In this document: piece after piece, positions 1 through 12,095 of the stretch
How positions within the stretch are numbered: the stretch's first letter is position 1
Layout of the letters: each line of letters begins with the position of its first letter
Source: Coriaria nepalensis
Taxonomy: Eukaryota > Streptophyta > Magnoliopsida > Cucurbitales > Coriariaceae
Reading direction: 5' to 3'
Assembly (NCBI GenBank): GCA_027186245.1
Contig: CP114485.1
Location: forward strand, 10,258,001-10,322,000
DNA: 64,000 nt
Translations under genes and position numbers: made by a program
The notes under the pieces: model-generated
Databases searched by the model: none
The model's input: only the letters and a program-made list of their open reading frames with translations
Told to the model about the DNA's origin: nothing

Positions 1-317
1 TTTTGATAACGAGTGTCTTTTTCAGTATGAACTTATGAATAACTTACGAATCCCAAAAAGTAAATTGCATCAAACGTTGTAGAGTTACTCAGGTGTGGAT
101 CATTGGATGTAACTGTTGTTGGCACTTAACTACCATATGATTTCAGGGATAATATGAAAAACTAAACAGAATAGTAATGGTCGGGTACTGTAGTTCCTTC
201 TGATAAAGTCGGAAATTTTAATATTTTCTGTTTGGAAATCAATTGAAATTTGTCTTAAATTTTGCAATTTTTTTACGTTGATCCATGTTTTAAATGTCTA
301 TTCTGATTCTTTTGTAG
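1..317 (+). other. Intron sequence upstream of the first visible RH10 exon
   Basis: No exon of the helicase is recognisable here. The stretch is T-rich and ends in a splice acceptor (tttgtag, 311-317) that leads straight into a DEAD-box helicase exon. The 5' exons, including motifs Q and I, must lie outside the window. Confidence 0.7.
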
Positions 318-3179
318 GTAGTTGGAGGGATAGACATGGTTCAACAGGCTCTTAACCTGGCAAAGCGACCACACATTGTTGTAAGTTCTATTTTTATCTA
401 CAAACAAGATGTTCTTCCAAATGACAAAAAAAATTTACTGGTGTATGAGCTAGTGGGTGAATGATAGTAGTGAATATCAAGGATATATCAACCTGACAAT
501 CATAATAATTTAGATCTTGTCATATAATTATTTTTGTTATATTTTTCTTCTTTAAATGAAGCGTTTAACTTACATCTCCTATTGATGGTAGGTTGCGACA
601 CCAGGGCGACTTATGGATCATCTAAAGAAGACAAAAGGGTTTTCTCTTAGCACATTGAAATACTTGGTAAGAACTTCTGATGCTAAATCATGGGAAAGTC
701 TAGATTACTCAATTAACTTTTGATACTTCCGAATGAGAGAAAAGTTTTTTATATTAATGTCAATAAGCCATGAGGATGGATAAACACCAAAAAAATAACA
801 TAACTGTCTCTTTTTATCTATGTGGAATCTTGCTATTAGGACTATACAGAAAACATAGACCTTTTGTATTCTTGAGTGCATGTTCAATTATAGCTATTTG
901 GTTTATTCTTTTACACACGAATTTGGTATTCTTGATATTTCATATTCCATATTTTTCTAAATCACCTTAACTTTCCAGAAGTCCTTATCAATTACTTAAC
1001 TAATTATATTTTTGTTTACAATGATTGTGATATTTTACTTGACGGTATGATAGTTCCTAATGTATTTTTTTTTCATCATTGGTATTTAGCATCTTATTTG
1101 TATTAATGGATAATTGGAAAATAAATATATGTTCAATTACAGCTATCAAATAAAGAATCTAGTAGACCTTGTGTATTCTTAAATGGACGTTCAATTGAGG
1201 AGTTCGGTATTCTAGATATTTCATATTTCTACATCACCTAAACTTCCCAGATGACCCTATCAATCATTAATTAACTACATGCATGAGATGGTGTGATAGG
1301 AACCTACATCTATTTTTCATCATCGGTATCTAGAATCTTATTTGTATTAATGAATAATTGGAAAATAAAGAATCTCAGGTGTTCTTTAACATTGCTGTAA
1401 GTTATAAGTCTTTGTTTTATCATGTGCAAAAATTCTGCCATATGTGAACTAATCGGTTCATTTGCTGCAGGTTCTAGATGAGGCAGACAGGCTGTTGAAT
1501 GATGATTTCGAGAAGTCCATTGATGAACTTCTGAACAATATTCCTCGTGCCAGGAGAACATACCTATTTTCTGCTACAATGACAAACAAGGTATGTCTGA
1601 ATTTTTCTGATGGCATGTTGTGGGTGTCAGAGTTTTAAGATTCTAGTATGTTATTAACATCTTTGTGATACATATTCTCTGGAAAGCGGACGGTGATTGA
1701 ATCATACATGGTTATATTTATTGTGAAATTATTCAGACTTGTGACAGAATCAAGGTCTTAATGTTGTAGGTCCGGAAGCTTCAAAGGGCTTGTCTGAGAA
1801 ATCCTGTAAAGGTATGATTGAATTCTTTCTAGCATACCGTCACTCTTCAGGTTTTTTTTTCTTCAGGTAATAATTATTTCTTCTAAAAACTCTTTCTAGA
1901 TTGAGGCTGCATCCAAATATTCGACTGTGGACACACTGAAACAGCAGTATCGATTTGTCCCGGCTAAGTACAAGGTTTTTCTTCTCTTTCTCTAAACTAA
2001 TTATGGGGATGTCAAATAAAGTTTACTTGCTATTAAGTTATGCATTTTTGCTCATGTATTTATAAATTATGGCAGGATTGCTATCTTGTCTACATTCTGA
2101 CTGAGATGTCTGGATTGACATCGATGGTTTTCACTCGTACATGTGATGCAACTGAACTTCTTGCTTTGCTTCTTCGGAACCTTGGCTTACGAGCCATTCC
2201 TATCAATGGTCATATGAAGCAGGTAATAAATAATGTCAAGTATATGGAGTTGTACTTTTTCTCTCTGCTTTTCACAGTTGTGGTATCATTGATATAAGTC
2301 CAAAATTATTCAAGTTGTGGAAGATTATTTATTCAAGTAGCTAATATATATATATGTATGTATAAGAAGTTTATATAAAAAAACTGGGAAATTTTTTGCA
2401 GGATAAGAGAATTGGGGCCTTGAATAAATTCAAGGCTGGGGAATGCAACATTCTTCTCTGCACTGAGGTGGCAAGTAGAGGGCTTGATATTCCATCTGTA
2501 GATATGGTCATTAATTATGATATCCCAACAAATTCCAAGGTTAGCTTTGATTAATATTTCACTAATTTCTGCTCTCTACTTTTTCAGTATTTGTCATCCT
2601 TTTTCTTTAGTCTTTTTGAGAGAGTTTTTTTTTTTTTTTGTATAATCCAGGACTATGTCCATAGAGTGGGAAGAACTGCTCGAGCTGGACGATCTGGAGT
2701 TGCCATATCCTTAGTAAATCAGTATGAGTTGGAGTGGTACTTACAGATAGAGAAACTTATTGGTAAGGAAAAATAAAAAACCAATGCCCATTTTTATGCA
2801 ACGAGAGGCAGTAACAGTTGAATGGACTAAACATATAAATGTTTCAGGAAAAAAGCTGCCAGAATTTCCGGCTCAAGAAGAGGAAGTTCTCTTGTTGTTA
2901 GAACGTGTCATAGAGGCCAAAAGAATGTCTCAAATGGTTAGTGTGTTGTTGTTCATATACAATATTTATTCTTATATTCATCTATCTTTATGTACTCTTT
3001 CAATCTTTGTAACCTTGATTCTGGATTGGTTGGGTTTGTTTTCACAGAAAATTAAAGAAGGTGGGATTAAAAAGAGAAGAAGGGCGGATGAGGATGATGA
3101 CGAAGGAGACATTGATAGATATTCAGGTAAGAAGAACAGGAAAAACGGGAAGATGTCCAAGAAGTTTAACATGAAATGA
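318..3179 (+). CDS. RH10: DEAD-box ATP-dependent RNA helicase, RH10/RRP3/DDX47 type (3' part)
   Basis: Ten in-frame exons: 318-380, 592-666, 1471-1590, 1770-1811, 1900-1974, 2076-2222, 2402-2539, 2651-2762, 2848-2936 and 3048-3179 (stop TGA 3177-3179). They encode the last 330 residues. Visible superfamily 2 motifs, in order, are GG ([10 protein letters not shown]), Ib (TPGR), II (VLDEADRLL), III (SAT), IV (MVFTRT), V (ASRGLD) and VI ([11 protein letters not shown]). The tail is basic and lysine-rich ([12 protein letters not shown], then [10 protein letters not shown]), as expected for a nucleolar protein. The wording around motifs GG and II, and the IEKLIGKKLPEF segment, fit the Rrp3/DDX47 family, which acts in 18S rRNA processing in the small-subunit processome. 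That role is family knowledge. Motif I and the N-terminus are off the window. All introns are GT-AG and every phase closes. Another DEAD-box subfamily is possible but less likely. Confidence 0.93.
856..1369 (+). repeat. Degenerate tandem duplication inside an RH10 intron
   Basis: Within the 667-1470 intron, about 270 bp (856-1125) recur in shortened form at 1163-1369. Shared landmarks, in the same order, are tagacctt.tgtattctt, gttcaatt, ggtattct.gatatttcatat, acatcacc/aaatcacc.taaac, and cttatttgtattaatg.ataattggaaaata. The second copy has lost about 60 bp. No coding capacity is seen. Confidence 0.7.
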
Positions 3180-4617
3180 GATTGAGGCCTTAACTAGGCC
3201 CCAAATTTTGTCAAGTTGCTTTTTATTTTATAAGTTTGATAATTCTTATTTTATGGTCACACTTTTGGATGATAAAGTAAAATGTTGGCAAGTTTATGAA
3301 CCTCCTTATTTTAAATTTTTAACAAGCCGTTAATGGAATTTTTATTTGATGGAGTTTTGTTCGGCACTATAATCTTAGTAGCTGAAGGTCAAAATTGTAA
3401 ATTCAAAGTTGCGGTTCGTGTTCTATCTAAAACCTCAATTTCCAGCAACTGGATGTTAACTAATTAAGTTGAGATAGAGGCTTGATCAATAGTTACAGTT
3501 CATTACTTCAAAGATGACTTGTTAATTAAAATTTCTCTCTTTTTCTTAAGAGGTAAAATGCTCAAATGCAAATTATTTCTAGAAATAAAATAAAATAATT
3601 ATTCAAAATATTTCAAATAAAATAAAATAAATAAATCAAAATATTTCATTTGATTAAAATTAGTCTCAAAATATTTGAATTAGCCTGGTGGTAATAGCGG
3701 GATATTTCAAATCAATAGATAAAATATTTAAATTAACTTAATATCTCTAAAAATAAAATAAAATAAAATAAAATAACTAATATTTCAAACTAGCTTAATA
3801 TCTCTAGAAATAAAATAAACTATTGAACTGTAAGTAGATTGTCATTCTATACATCATAACACACTCCTAATAAGAAAAGGTATACGGACGAAAATAAGAA
3901 TTTAACATATTCATGGGAATACCAAGAAGGTCTGAGGCTCACCAAATTTACCAAAAAAAAAAAACCACCCAAATGAGTAGGAGCAGACCGTGGTGTTATA
4001 CAAGGATAGTAGACCGTCGTGTATTCACTACCTCAAATAGGGTAAAGGGGGGGGGGGGGGGTATACTGGATAGTGGGTCTGTATTTGGTAGAAAAACATG
4101 AGCTATCCAAATCTGAATGATTGAAGACTCTTTCACCCGGTCAAAATCCGGATTTTGGGGGCTAATTCGAGGTGAATATATTTTTATCCGAGTGGTCGTC
4201 ATATTTACAATCACCAACTTTTTTTTGTTCTAAAGAGTTGAGTTTGTAGACACAGGCGAGGCACCGCCTTTTGCTCGATAAATCTCTTGGTTTGGATTTT
4301 TCCTAAATCCTAATCACATTTTCATTGTCAAATATACGGATTTTTAGTTCTTCCTATCTTATACATTATTTATTTTTCAATTATTCCATTCCATAAATAA
4401 TAATTTTATTGATATCAAAATATTATACTCTTCAGCAATAAAATACATTAACTTGAACAATAAAATCAAATATAAAATAAAATAAAAATAAAATAAAATT
4501 GAGTGCCGAATATAAAATGTCAAGTGAATGATCACGCACTAAACCGCACAAGCATTTTTGTAATCGCTGTCCGCTGAAGAAGAGAATCAGGGTTTTGGTT
4601 TTTGCATTGTTCCAGAG
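3180..4617. other. Intergenic, AT-rich, RH10 3' flank and GDCH upstream region
   Basis: The RH10 3' UTR is followed by AT-rich DNA with several blocks built from repeats of aaaata/taaaa (around 3585-3630, 3745-3775 and 4468-4500). A run of 15 G lies at 4047-4061. The phrase aatatctcta.aaataaaataaa occurs twice (about 3740 and 3798). The last 60 bp before the next ATG are purine-rich 5' leader. No ORF here looks like a protein family I know. Confidence 0.6.
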
Positions 4618-6469
4618 ATGGCTACAAGGTTGTTATGGGCTTCTTCGAAGGCTGCTTCGTTCCTCAGGATCTCTGTTCTCTACAGAGGATTTGCTTCTTC
4701 TGGTAAACTTGATCTTATACTTTCAATGAAGAAAGATCTGAATTTTTTTTTTTTTATAACTCTTTTCTCTAAATGGGTTTGTTTGATTTCTCCATTTAGC
4801 TTGATATTAATCGTGTTCTCTTCTGGATCAATGCTGCACCTCATTTTCAATCGCAATCAACCACTTTTTTTTTCGTCCTTTCATTCTTATCTGTTGATTT
4901 CCACTCTCTTATAAATGTGTTTATTTGATATTTTATAATTAGATATGATGTGCCATATTGATCTATATTTATTTCTGTAGAAAGAGCAATGATCTGTCTG
5001 AAAGCCTTTTTCAAAATTCGTTTCCTCCCTAAAAATAGTGATATTATTAATTTGAATTTGGAATTTAGGATTTAAGTTATCTTCTTGCAAACTGATCATT
5101 TAATTTTACTGGTGATACCTTGCAGTATTGAAAGATTTGAAATATGCGGACTCTCACGAGTGGGTGAAAATAGAGGGAAATTCAGGTACAATTGGAATAA
5201 CGGATCATGCCCAAGATCATTTAGGTGATGTTGTATACGTAGAACTGCCTGAAGTTGGAGCCACAGTGACACAGGGTAGTAGCTTTGGCGCTGTTGAAAG
5301 TGTGAAGGCTACTAGTGATATTAATTCTCCTGTTTCTGGCAAAGTGGTTCAAGTTAATGGAGAGCTCAATGATTCTCCTGGTTTGGTATGCTCCTCTATT
5401 TATTTATTTTCATTTCAATTTCATCGAAGTGGATGATCTGTAAATTCGGGATTTGGTTGATGTGTGTAAAATTGAAGTGAGGTTGATGAGAACTAGAAAC
5501 TGGAAAAATAAAAGAGAAAATGATCCAACAAGAAGATAATTAGGATCCTGCCTGAGTTATGCATATAGTGATAGAAACATAACTAATGTTATTTTTGTTA
5601 TAAGGTTATGCTAAAGATGTTGTATAATATGCTTTAATCAAATTAAAAATCATATTAGCATTGTAATTCTATTGTGTTATCGTGATTGATGAGTTAAACA
5701 TGGGAGTGGGGGTGATTTTTTCATGTAGTTTTACTTTCTCTTAAGAATCTAGTACCCATGAATGCACTGCTTTCACATCTTTTAACTTGTTTTTAAGGGA
5801 GGGGGATTCTATTCTGAAAGTTTCTCCATTGTAATTTTCTTTTGCTCTTGACAGGATATAGAAATTATTCTTTTGCTCAAAATCCTGCTTATTATTGTTT
5901 CATAATTTTGAATTACAATCATGTAAAAAGGATATTGTGAGAGTTTCTTTTCCTCCTTTCCCATCCATAGTTGTTTTTAGTTTTGATTCTCATCTAATTA
6001 GCCGTAACCATTGCTAATGTTGTGTTAATTTATAAGGATATGTTATATGGTAAGGGTTACGACTGCAATTTTATAATGAAAACACTACCGAGCATGTAAA
6101 ATAGGATAAATTATGATCATTCAAAGAACTTGGATGGTAGATGAATTCATATTGTCATTTCATATCCAAAATAGTGGCTTACAAACATGAGTCAGAGTCA
6201 GATTATTTATATTCTAATGGGTTTCCCAGTTCTTAAATATCCCAAGTTTATGATCACTTCTGGTATAACACTTATTACCTAGAAAAAGGATTTGTCATTT
6301 TTCTAGTGTTACTAATGACGTTTCAACATGCTTGATCTAGGTTAATGCAAGTCCCTATGAAAGCGGATGGATCATTAAGGTGGAGATTAGCAGTAATGGT
6401 GAATTGGAAAACTTGATGGACTCTGATAAGTACTCCAAGTTTTGTGAAGAAGAAGATTCAAAGCATTGA
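4618..6469 (+). CDS. GDCH: Glycine cleavage system H protein, mitochondrial
   Basis: Three exons (4618-4702, 5126-5385, 6341-6469) encode 157 residues and end at TGA 6467-6469. Residues 1-28 form a presequence rich in Arg, Ser and Ala and poor in acidic residues, as expected for mitochondrial import. The mature part starts near [14 protein letters not shown]. It carries the H-protein core [20 protein letters not shown] and the lipoylation site [12 protein letters not shown], with the modifiable lysine at residue 89. The family's C-terminal [11 protein letters not shown] follows. The protein shuttles the aminomethyl group between the P, T and L subunits of glycine decarboxylase, which is central to photorespiration in leaves. 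The length is normal for plant H proteins. Intron phases (1, 0) close exactly, and no defect is seen. Confidence 0.97.
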
Positions 6470-7890
6470 GATTTGAAACCGTGCTAGATGAAGATTCAAC
6501 ACATTGCCTTGATCATTTTACGAGATGCGCTAAGAGTGCACATTGCTTTCTGCTCCGCCAATCATATGTTTTAAGTTTGCAACTTTCCTTCTATAAAAAT
6601 GATGAACCAGGTGGGACTTTTTTTTTTTTTCCCCCTTTTTTTCATGCAGATGAAGAATAACCCATTTATGTTTTTGCATCTAATTGCATAAGGCTTGCGA
6701 TTTGGGAAGTATTGTTCTAATTCATTGGATTTCAAAATGCGCAAAGAAATGATCAACTAAAAGGCACGTTAGGTTTCATTTCATGAGTGGGAGTTAAATG
6801 AAAATGCATTCTAGTGAGCTGTTTGGTTTGATTCCATGATGAGTTGGGAATGATTTTTAATTTTTATTTGAGTGAGAAAATGGTTCATCTATTCCTTCTC
6901 AAAATTAAAGATAGCTAATGTACATGATTTGGTTAAAAACAGAATCAAAATCAATAATTTTTTGTTATTCTCAGGGCAACCAAACGGTACAATTAAATCA
7001 CCATTTTCATTTCATTTCCATTTTCAATCCTATTTCACTCTAATCAAGTGTGCCCTACATTTTCTCTGCAAAACTTGCTTAATAAGGAGGTCAAGTCAAC
7101 TACACTACTTGTATAAACATGAGCTTAAGATTGTCCGATGGAAGTACACACCTTTAACTGATGTGCTCCAAGAATATCTTACACCAGATCAACATTACTA
7201 ATATGTGCCCCATATACTTTCTGCTAGCAATTTCATCTACTCTCTTAGAAAATATCTACCAACCTACGTATACTTTCTCAGAGAATATTTAGCAAATAGT
7301 TATTGTAATATGTGATAAATAATAGAGTAAAATTTTGATAAATTAATAATTGTGGGACTGAAGAAATCTATTAATATATTATTTTTAAATTTGAAAAAAA
7401 AAATTATTTAAACGATATTATTAATTTATCAAGTATTAATTTTTCGAGATTCTATTCGGACACTTTTAAAAATATATGCGGTTCACAAGTCACGGAACTG
7501 ATGTATTGAACCAGCACGGTCATTGTTGACCCCCCACTTGGTTCTCCACATGTAGGGTTAAAGCCTCTACTTGCCAATCCTTTCAGGGATATGAATCCCC
7601 TTACAATGATTTCTTTAGCAGACATGAATGATCCTCTTTACCTTGAACGAATAAACCCCTCTGGTTGATTTTCTACGATATTTTATCATGTAAGAAAGTT
7701 TTCGCTTAACTTCTAAGTCAAAACAACACAATTATAGCCTGCATAGCTCGAAATCCTTACACGGTTAGGATTAAGATTAGGATTAGTCCATACATTTGGA
7801 AGTCTCGTGTATTTGATGTACATTGCCCGAGAAACAATAAAGTTAGATCCAAAATTGAGAAAATGTAATTTTTCTTAGGGTATGTTGATA
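6470..7890. other. Intergenic, GDCH 3' flank
   Basis: A T/C homopolymer tract lies at 6620-6641. A pair of inverted 12-bp arms (gataaattaata near 7338 and tattaatttatc near 7418) encloses about 95 bp and could be a tiny inverted-repeat element. The rest is unremarkable AT-rich DNA. A 109-codon open frame around 6872-7201 shows no family resemblance. Confidence 0.5.
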
Positions 7891-7895
7891 GAAAC

Positions 7896-8456
7896 TGTTG
7901 AAATTAAATGGATCAAGACTTGAAACACGTAACAGATACGTTTTCCAAAAAACGATATTTTCACCCTCCCAGATTGCTTTAGGTTACTGTGAAAATAGTT
8001 TTCGGGATATGACAAGCCTTTACAAAGGATCACAAGCAACAGTGAAATTTTGTTATGGAATATATTCATTTTCTGACAGTACGAAAACTGAGAAGAAGAT
8101 TGGTATTCTTGGTTCTCTTCAGGTTTCTCTTATTTATAGGCCAAGTGCAAAGTGCCAAGTGCCAAGTGCCAAGTGCCAAGTGCCAAGTGCCAAGTGCCAA
8201 GTGCCAAGTGCGCCTAATAAGCGCCTCACGCTTCACGCCTCACGCCCACGCCGCGCGCGCGCGTGCGAGTGCGAGTCTCAGCCAAACCCCAATACTTATT
8301 TATCATTACAAATATTTACTATTTGCAATTACTTATAAATGCTTGAAAATGTTTCTCCCTTTCCAATGTGGGATGCATTTAATTGCATTTATTAAACATT
8401 TTTTGGGCTTTGGGTCTTTAATCCATTTCACTTTAGCCAAAGGAAAAAGTCCAACA
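7896..8456 (-). repeat. 3' LTR of Copia-1 (561 bp, internally shortened)
   Basis: Matches the right LTR at both ends but lacks about 200 bp after ttataggc. At that point it carries roughly nine copies of the 7-mer ccaagtg (about 8140-8210), where the right LTR has two or three. A GC-rich stretch of cacgc/gcctcacgc repeats and an alternating (gc)n run follow at about 8220-8265. Confidence 0.93.
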
Positions 8457-9042
8457 ATCCCCACTGGATAAAGTGTAAATGAATAACCTGTCAGAATCTT
8501 GAAGACGGTGCATATGCATGAAATAAAGTATCTTTCGATTTGAACTTTACCTTAGTGTAAGTGTCACAAAGTTCTGTCGAAATCCCAGGTAGCTCAAAGC
8601 TTTGAACCAGTTATTTCATATATGTGACAAAACCGGTGATACCACACACATAGACACTCATAATTCATATATTCCATATATATCTCGCTTAGCACTATTA
8701 TGGCCTTGTGCTCATCCTGTTCATAAACTTTATTAAGAAAAACTATAATTCTTATGAGAGGCGGCACCACCTCTAAGTTTATGTAGGTGAAGTTCTTTCA
8801 GTATCTTTGTTACATTTAAGATACTTATCACTCATAGACTGAACTTCATTAAGAGTTTGACAAACTCAACCCTCGACTGTAACAACCAGCACTATACATC
8901 TCAGATAGGGCCATCAGTTTAGTGCTGAAATACTATCCACTTATCAATGACTTGTTTTTACCCTTTGAACTTAATACTAGTCATTTCCTAGTGTTAAGTT
9001 GGGTTGCCGTCATTGGTGGATCTCTTAACTTAAGAGTTTCAG

Positions 9043-10275
9043 TCATATCCCTCTAGATGTATACTTTACCAATTCTCTTGAAAGAGGTTTGGTAAAAGGA
9101 TCCGCTAAATTTTCACTTGATCTCACATATGTGATGGCAATAATTCCACTTTGAATTAATTGTCTCACATAATCATGTCTAAGACTAATATGTCTTGACT
9201 TCCCATTATACACTCCGCTGTATGCTCGGGATAAGGTGGCTTGACTATCACAATGTATAGATATAGCAGATACTTGTTTTGAAGTAAATGGAATATCTAA
9301 AAGAAGGTCTCTTAGCCACTCAGCCTCTTTCCCAGTTGCTGCCAAAGCAATGAACTCGGACTCCATGGTTGAGTGCGTGATGCACGTTTGTTTCTTGGAA
9401 CCCCAAGAAACAGCACCACCTCCAAGTGTGAATACCCAACCTGTAGTAGATTTGTTATCTCCTACACTTGATATCCAGCTTGCATCTGTATATCCTTCGA
9501 GTATAGCTGGGAACTTTGAATAGTGGAGACTTATTTCCTTGGTTCTCTTAAGATAACCAAGAACTCTACTAATTGCCTTCCAATGCTCAATGCTCGGATT
9601 GCTAGTAAACCTACTTAATTTACTAACCGCAAATGATATATCAGCTCTTGTGCACTGTGCAGCATACATGAGACTTCCTATAGCACTTGCATATTCAAGT
9701 TGAGCCACTGCTCTTCCCTTGTTCTCAACAAGTTTTATACTTGAATCAAATGGAGTGTTTGCCTCCTTGAACTTTAGATGACTAAACTTATTAAGTACTT
9801 TCTCAATGTAATGAGATTGACTGAATATATATCCCCCACTATTTTGCTTCACCTTAATACCTAAAATGGTATGCACTTGTCCAAGATCTTTCATCTTGAA
9901 CGTGGAGAATAGAAACCTCTTCGTTTCGGTTACACCCTTCATGTCATCACTCAAGATTAACATGTCATCAACATAAAGACAAACAATTATGATATAGCCA
10001 TCACAAACTTTTGAGTATAGGCATTTATCAGCATTGTTATATCTAAAACCATTTGAAAGAATGACAATGTCAAACTTTTCATGCCATTGTTTTGGTGCTT
10101 GCTTCAAACCATATAATGATTTGACTAATTTGCACACTTTATATTCATTTCCTAGTAGAACAAAACCTTCTGGTTGTTCCATATAGACCTCCTCATTGAG
10201 ATCACCATTCAGAAATGCAGTTTTAACATCCATTTGATGAATATAAAGATTATGGATTGAAGCTAAGGCAAACAA
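9043..10275 (-). pseudogene. Copia-1 reverse transcriptase (C-terminal part) and RNase H
   Basis: A 410-codon open frame. Its N-terminal third has the Copia RT signatures [33 protein letters not shown] and the catalytic [10 protein letters not shown]. RNase H follows with [22 protein letters not shown] and [10 protein letters not shown]. The Copia C-terminal ending ([10 protein letters not shown]) is present. The frame is separated from the first part of RT by a one-base slip in a run of five T (10337-10341 on the + strand), so no continuous RT can be made. The domain is otherwise well preserved, in keeping with a young insertion. Confidence 0.95.
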
Positions 10276-10315
10276 GATTCGAATAGAAGTTATTCTAGCA
10301 ATAGGTGCATATGTA

Positions 10316-11140
10316 TCAAAATAATCGATACCTTCCTTTTTGTCTAAAACCTTTGGCTACTAATCTAGCCTTAAAAGTTTGAAGAGTGCCATCGGTATGA
10401 TATTTTCTCTTAAATATCCACTTACACCCTATTGGTTTTGAACCGGGTGGTAATTCAACTATTTCCCAAGTATGGTTAGATATAATTGAATCCATTTCAT
10501 CATTTATTGCCTCTTTCCAAAAAGCATAATCTCTAGAAGACATAGCTTCCTTATATGTTTTGGGATCATCTTCAATTTGAAGAACTATAGGAATTTTCCT
10601 AATGACCTCTTCTATATTACCTTCCACCAAACAGAAAGTAATGAGTTGAGAATCAATCTCATCAGATCCCAATTCTTTTGCTTTTCTTGCTCTTTGGCTT
10701 TTACGAGGTTCAATTGGTTGCTCAACAACCCTTGAAGGTATCTCTATTTGAGATTCTTCAATATTGGTAGTGTTTTGAGCATTATTATCCAAAGACAATA
10801 AGTTCTCAAAAAACTCCACTTCTCTAGATTCAATTATTACATTAGACTCCAAGTCTAATAGCCTATAAGCCTTGCTGTTTGTTGCATAACCAACAAATGC
10901 ACACTTTATGGCTCTCGGACTCAATTTAGTCCTTTTAGGATCTGTGTTCTTGCAATAAGCAAGACACCCCCACACTTTGAAATAACCGATGTTCGGTTTT
11001 CTTCCTTTCCACATCTCATATGGGGAAATTTTACTCTTCTTCAAAGGAATCATGTTAAGAATGTGACATGCACCTAAAATAGCTTCTCCCCACAAATTGT
11101 TAGGTAATGTTCTGTTAGCTTCTCCCCACCTAAAATGCAT
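10316..11140 (-). pseudogene. Copia-1 integrase C-terminus and N-terminal RT segment
   Basis: A 274-codon frame. The first part matches the Copia integrase C-terminal region (LPNNLWGEAIL, PYEMWKGRKPNI, VWGCLAYC, KCAFVGYA). The second begins reverse transcriptase ([37 protein letters not shown]). The N-terminal dozen residues are not native: they come from a local duplication that contains the phrase agcttctcccca (11081-11092 and again at 11117-11128 on the + strand). The frame ends early at the slip near 10340. Confidence 0.92.
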
Positions 11141-12095
11141 TCAACAACATAGCATTAGTCATTTCAAGAAATGTTCTGTTTTTTCTCTCGGCTAAGCCAT
11201 TTTGTTGAGGTGTGAAAGGGGCAGAGCATTGGTGTATTATACCATGCTCTTCACAAAATGCAGAAAATTCATTTGAGAAATATTCTCCACCCCTATCACT
11301 TCTTAAGATCTTAATCTTTCTTCCTAGTTGATTTTCAACTTCGGCCTTATAATTTTTAAATGCAATGAATGTTTCATCTTTATGTTTAAGTAAATAAACA
11401 TAAGTATATCTAGAACAATCATCTATAAAAGTTACAAAATATCTTTTACCTCCTCTTGTTAAGATGCCATTCAATTCACATAAATCACTATGTACTAAAT
11501 CCAATAGTTGAGATGACCTTTCAACACTATGAAAAGGCTTCTTAACCATTTTTGATTTAGTGCATATTTCACATTTTTCGAAATTACTAGTATCACATGA
11601 TATTAGGCCACATTCAATAATTCTGTTAATGATACTAATGCCTATATGTGCAAGTCTACCATCCCACAATGAAATAGAATTTAAATCAATCATATAAACA
11701 GAACTACTAGCATTTTTATTATTAACATCATTGTCAATAGTACATAGTTTCACCATCCCATCACTAGAATAACCCTTTCCAATGAAAGAGCCATTTTTTG
11801 ACAAAATCAACTTCCCGGATTCATAAACAGATTTGATTCCGAGTTTCCCTAACAAATCACCACTAATCAGATTCCTGTTCATATCAGGAACATACAAAAC
11901 ATTTGCTAGGGTGATCTTTTTACCAGAGGTGAAGATCACTTCAATGCTTCCTTTGCCAAGTACCTTGGAACGACCTTCATTTCCCATTTGAATCTCTTGT
12001 CCATTTCCGACTTCATCAAAAGTCTTGAATAGTGATCTGTCATAGGAAACGTGCACATTTGCACAAGTATCGTACCACCATCCTTGAACTTTTCC
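11130..12095 (-). pseudogene. Copia-1 protease and integrase core
   Basis: This stretch continues the gag frame after its stop codon. A protease-like start (WWYDTCANVHV) has D-T-C where most Copia proteases show D-S/T-G. The GAG-pre-integrase region follows, with LWDGRLAHIG in place of the usual W-H-x-R-L-x-H, so the first zinc-ligand histidine is replaced. CEICTKSK supplies the cysteines. The integrase catalytic residues are visible in VHSDLCE, LRSDRGGEY and NGLAERKNRT. The frame stops at 11130 inside a scrambled duplication. Whether D-T-C is native to this family or a mutation cannot be decided from one copy. Confidence 0.9.

Noticed and set aside
7898..8471. Plus-strand ORFs of 146 and 138 codons with a repeated SAKCQVP motif
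   Set aside because: They lie wholly inside an LTR and its edge. The repetitive protein is only the 7-bp minisatellite read through in different frames.
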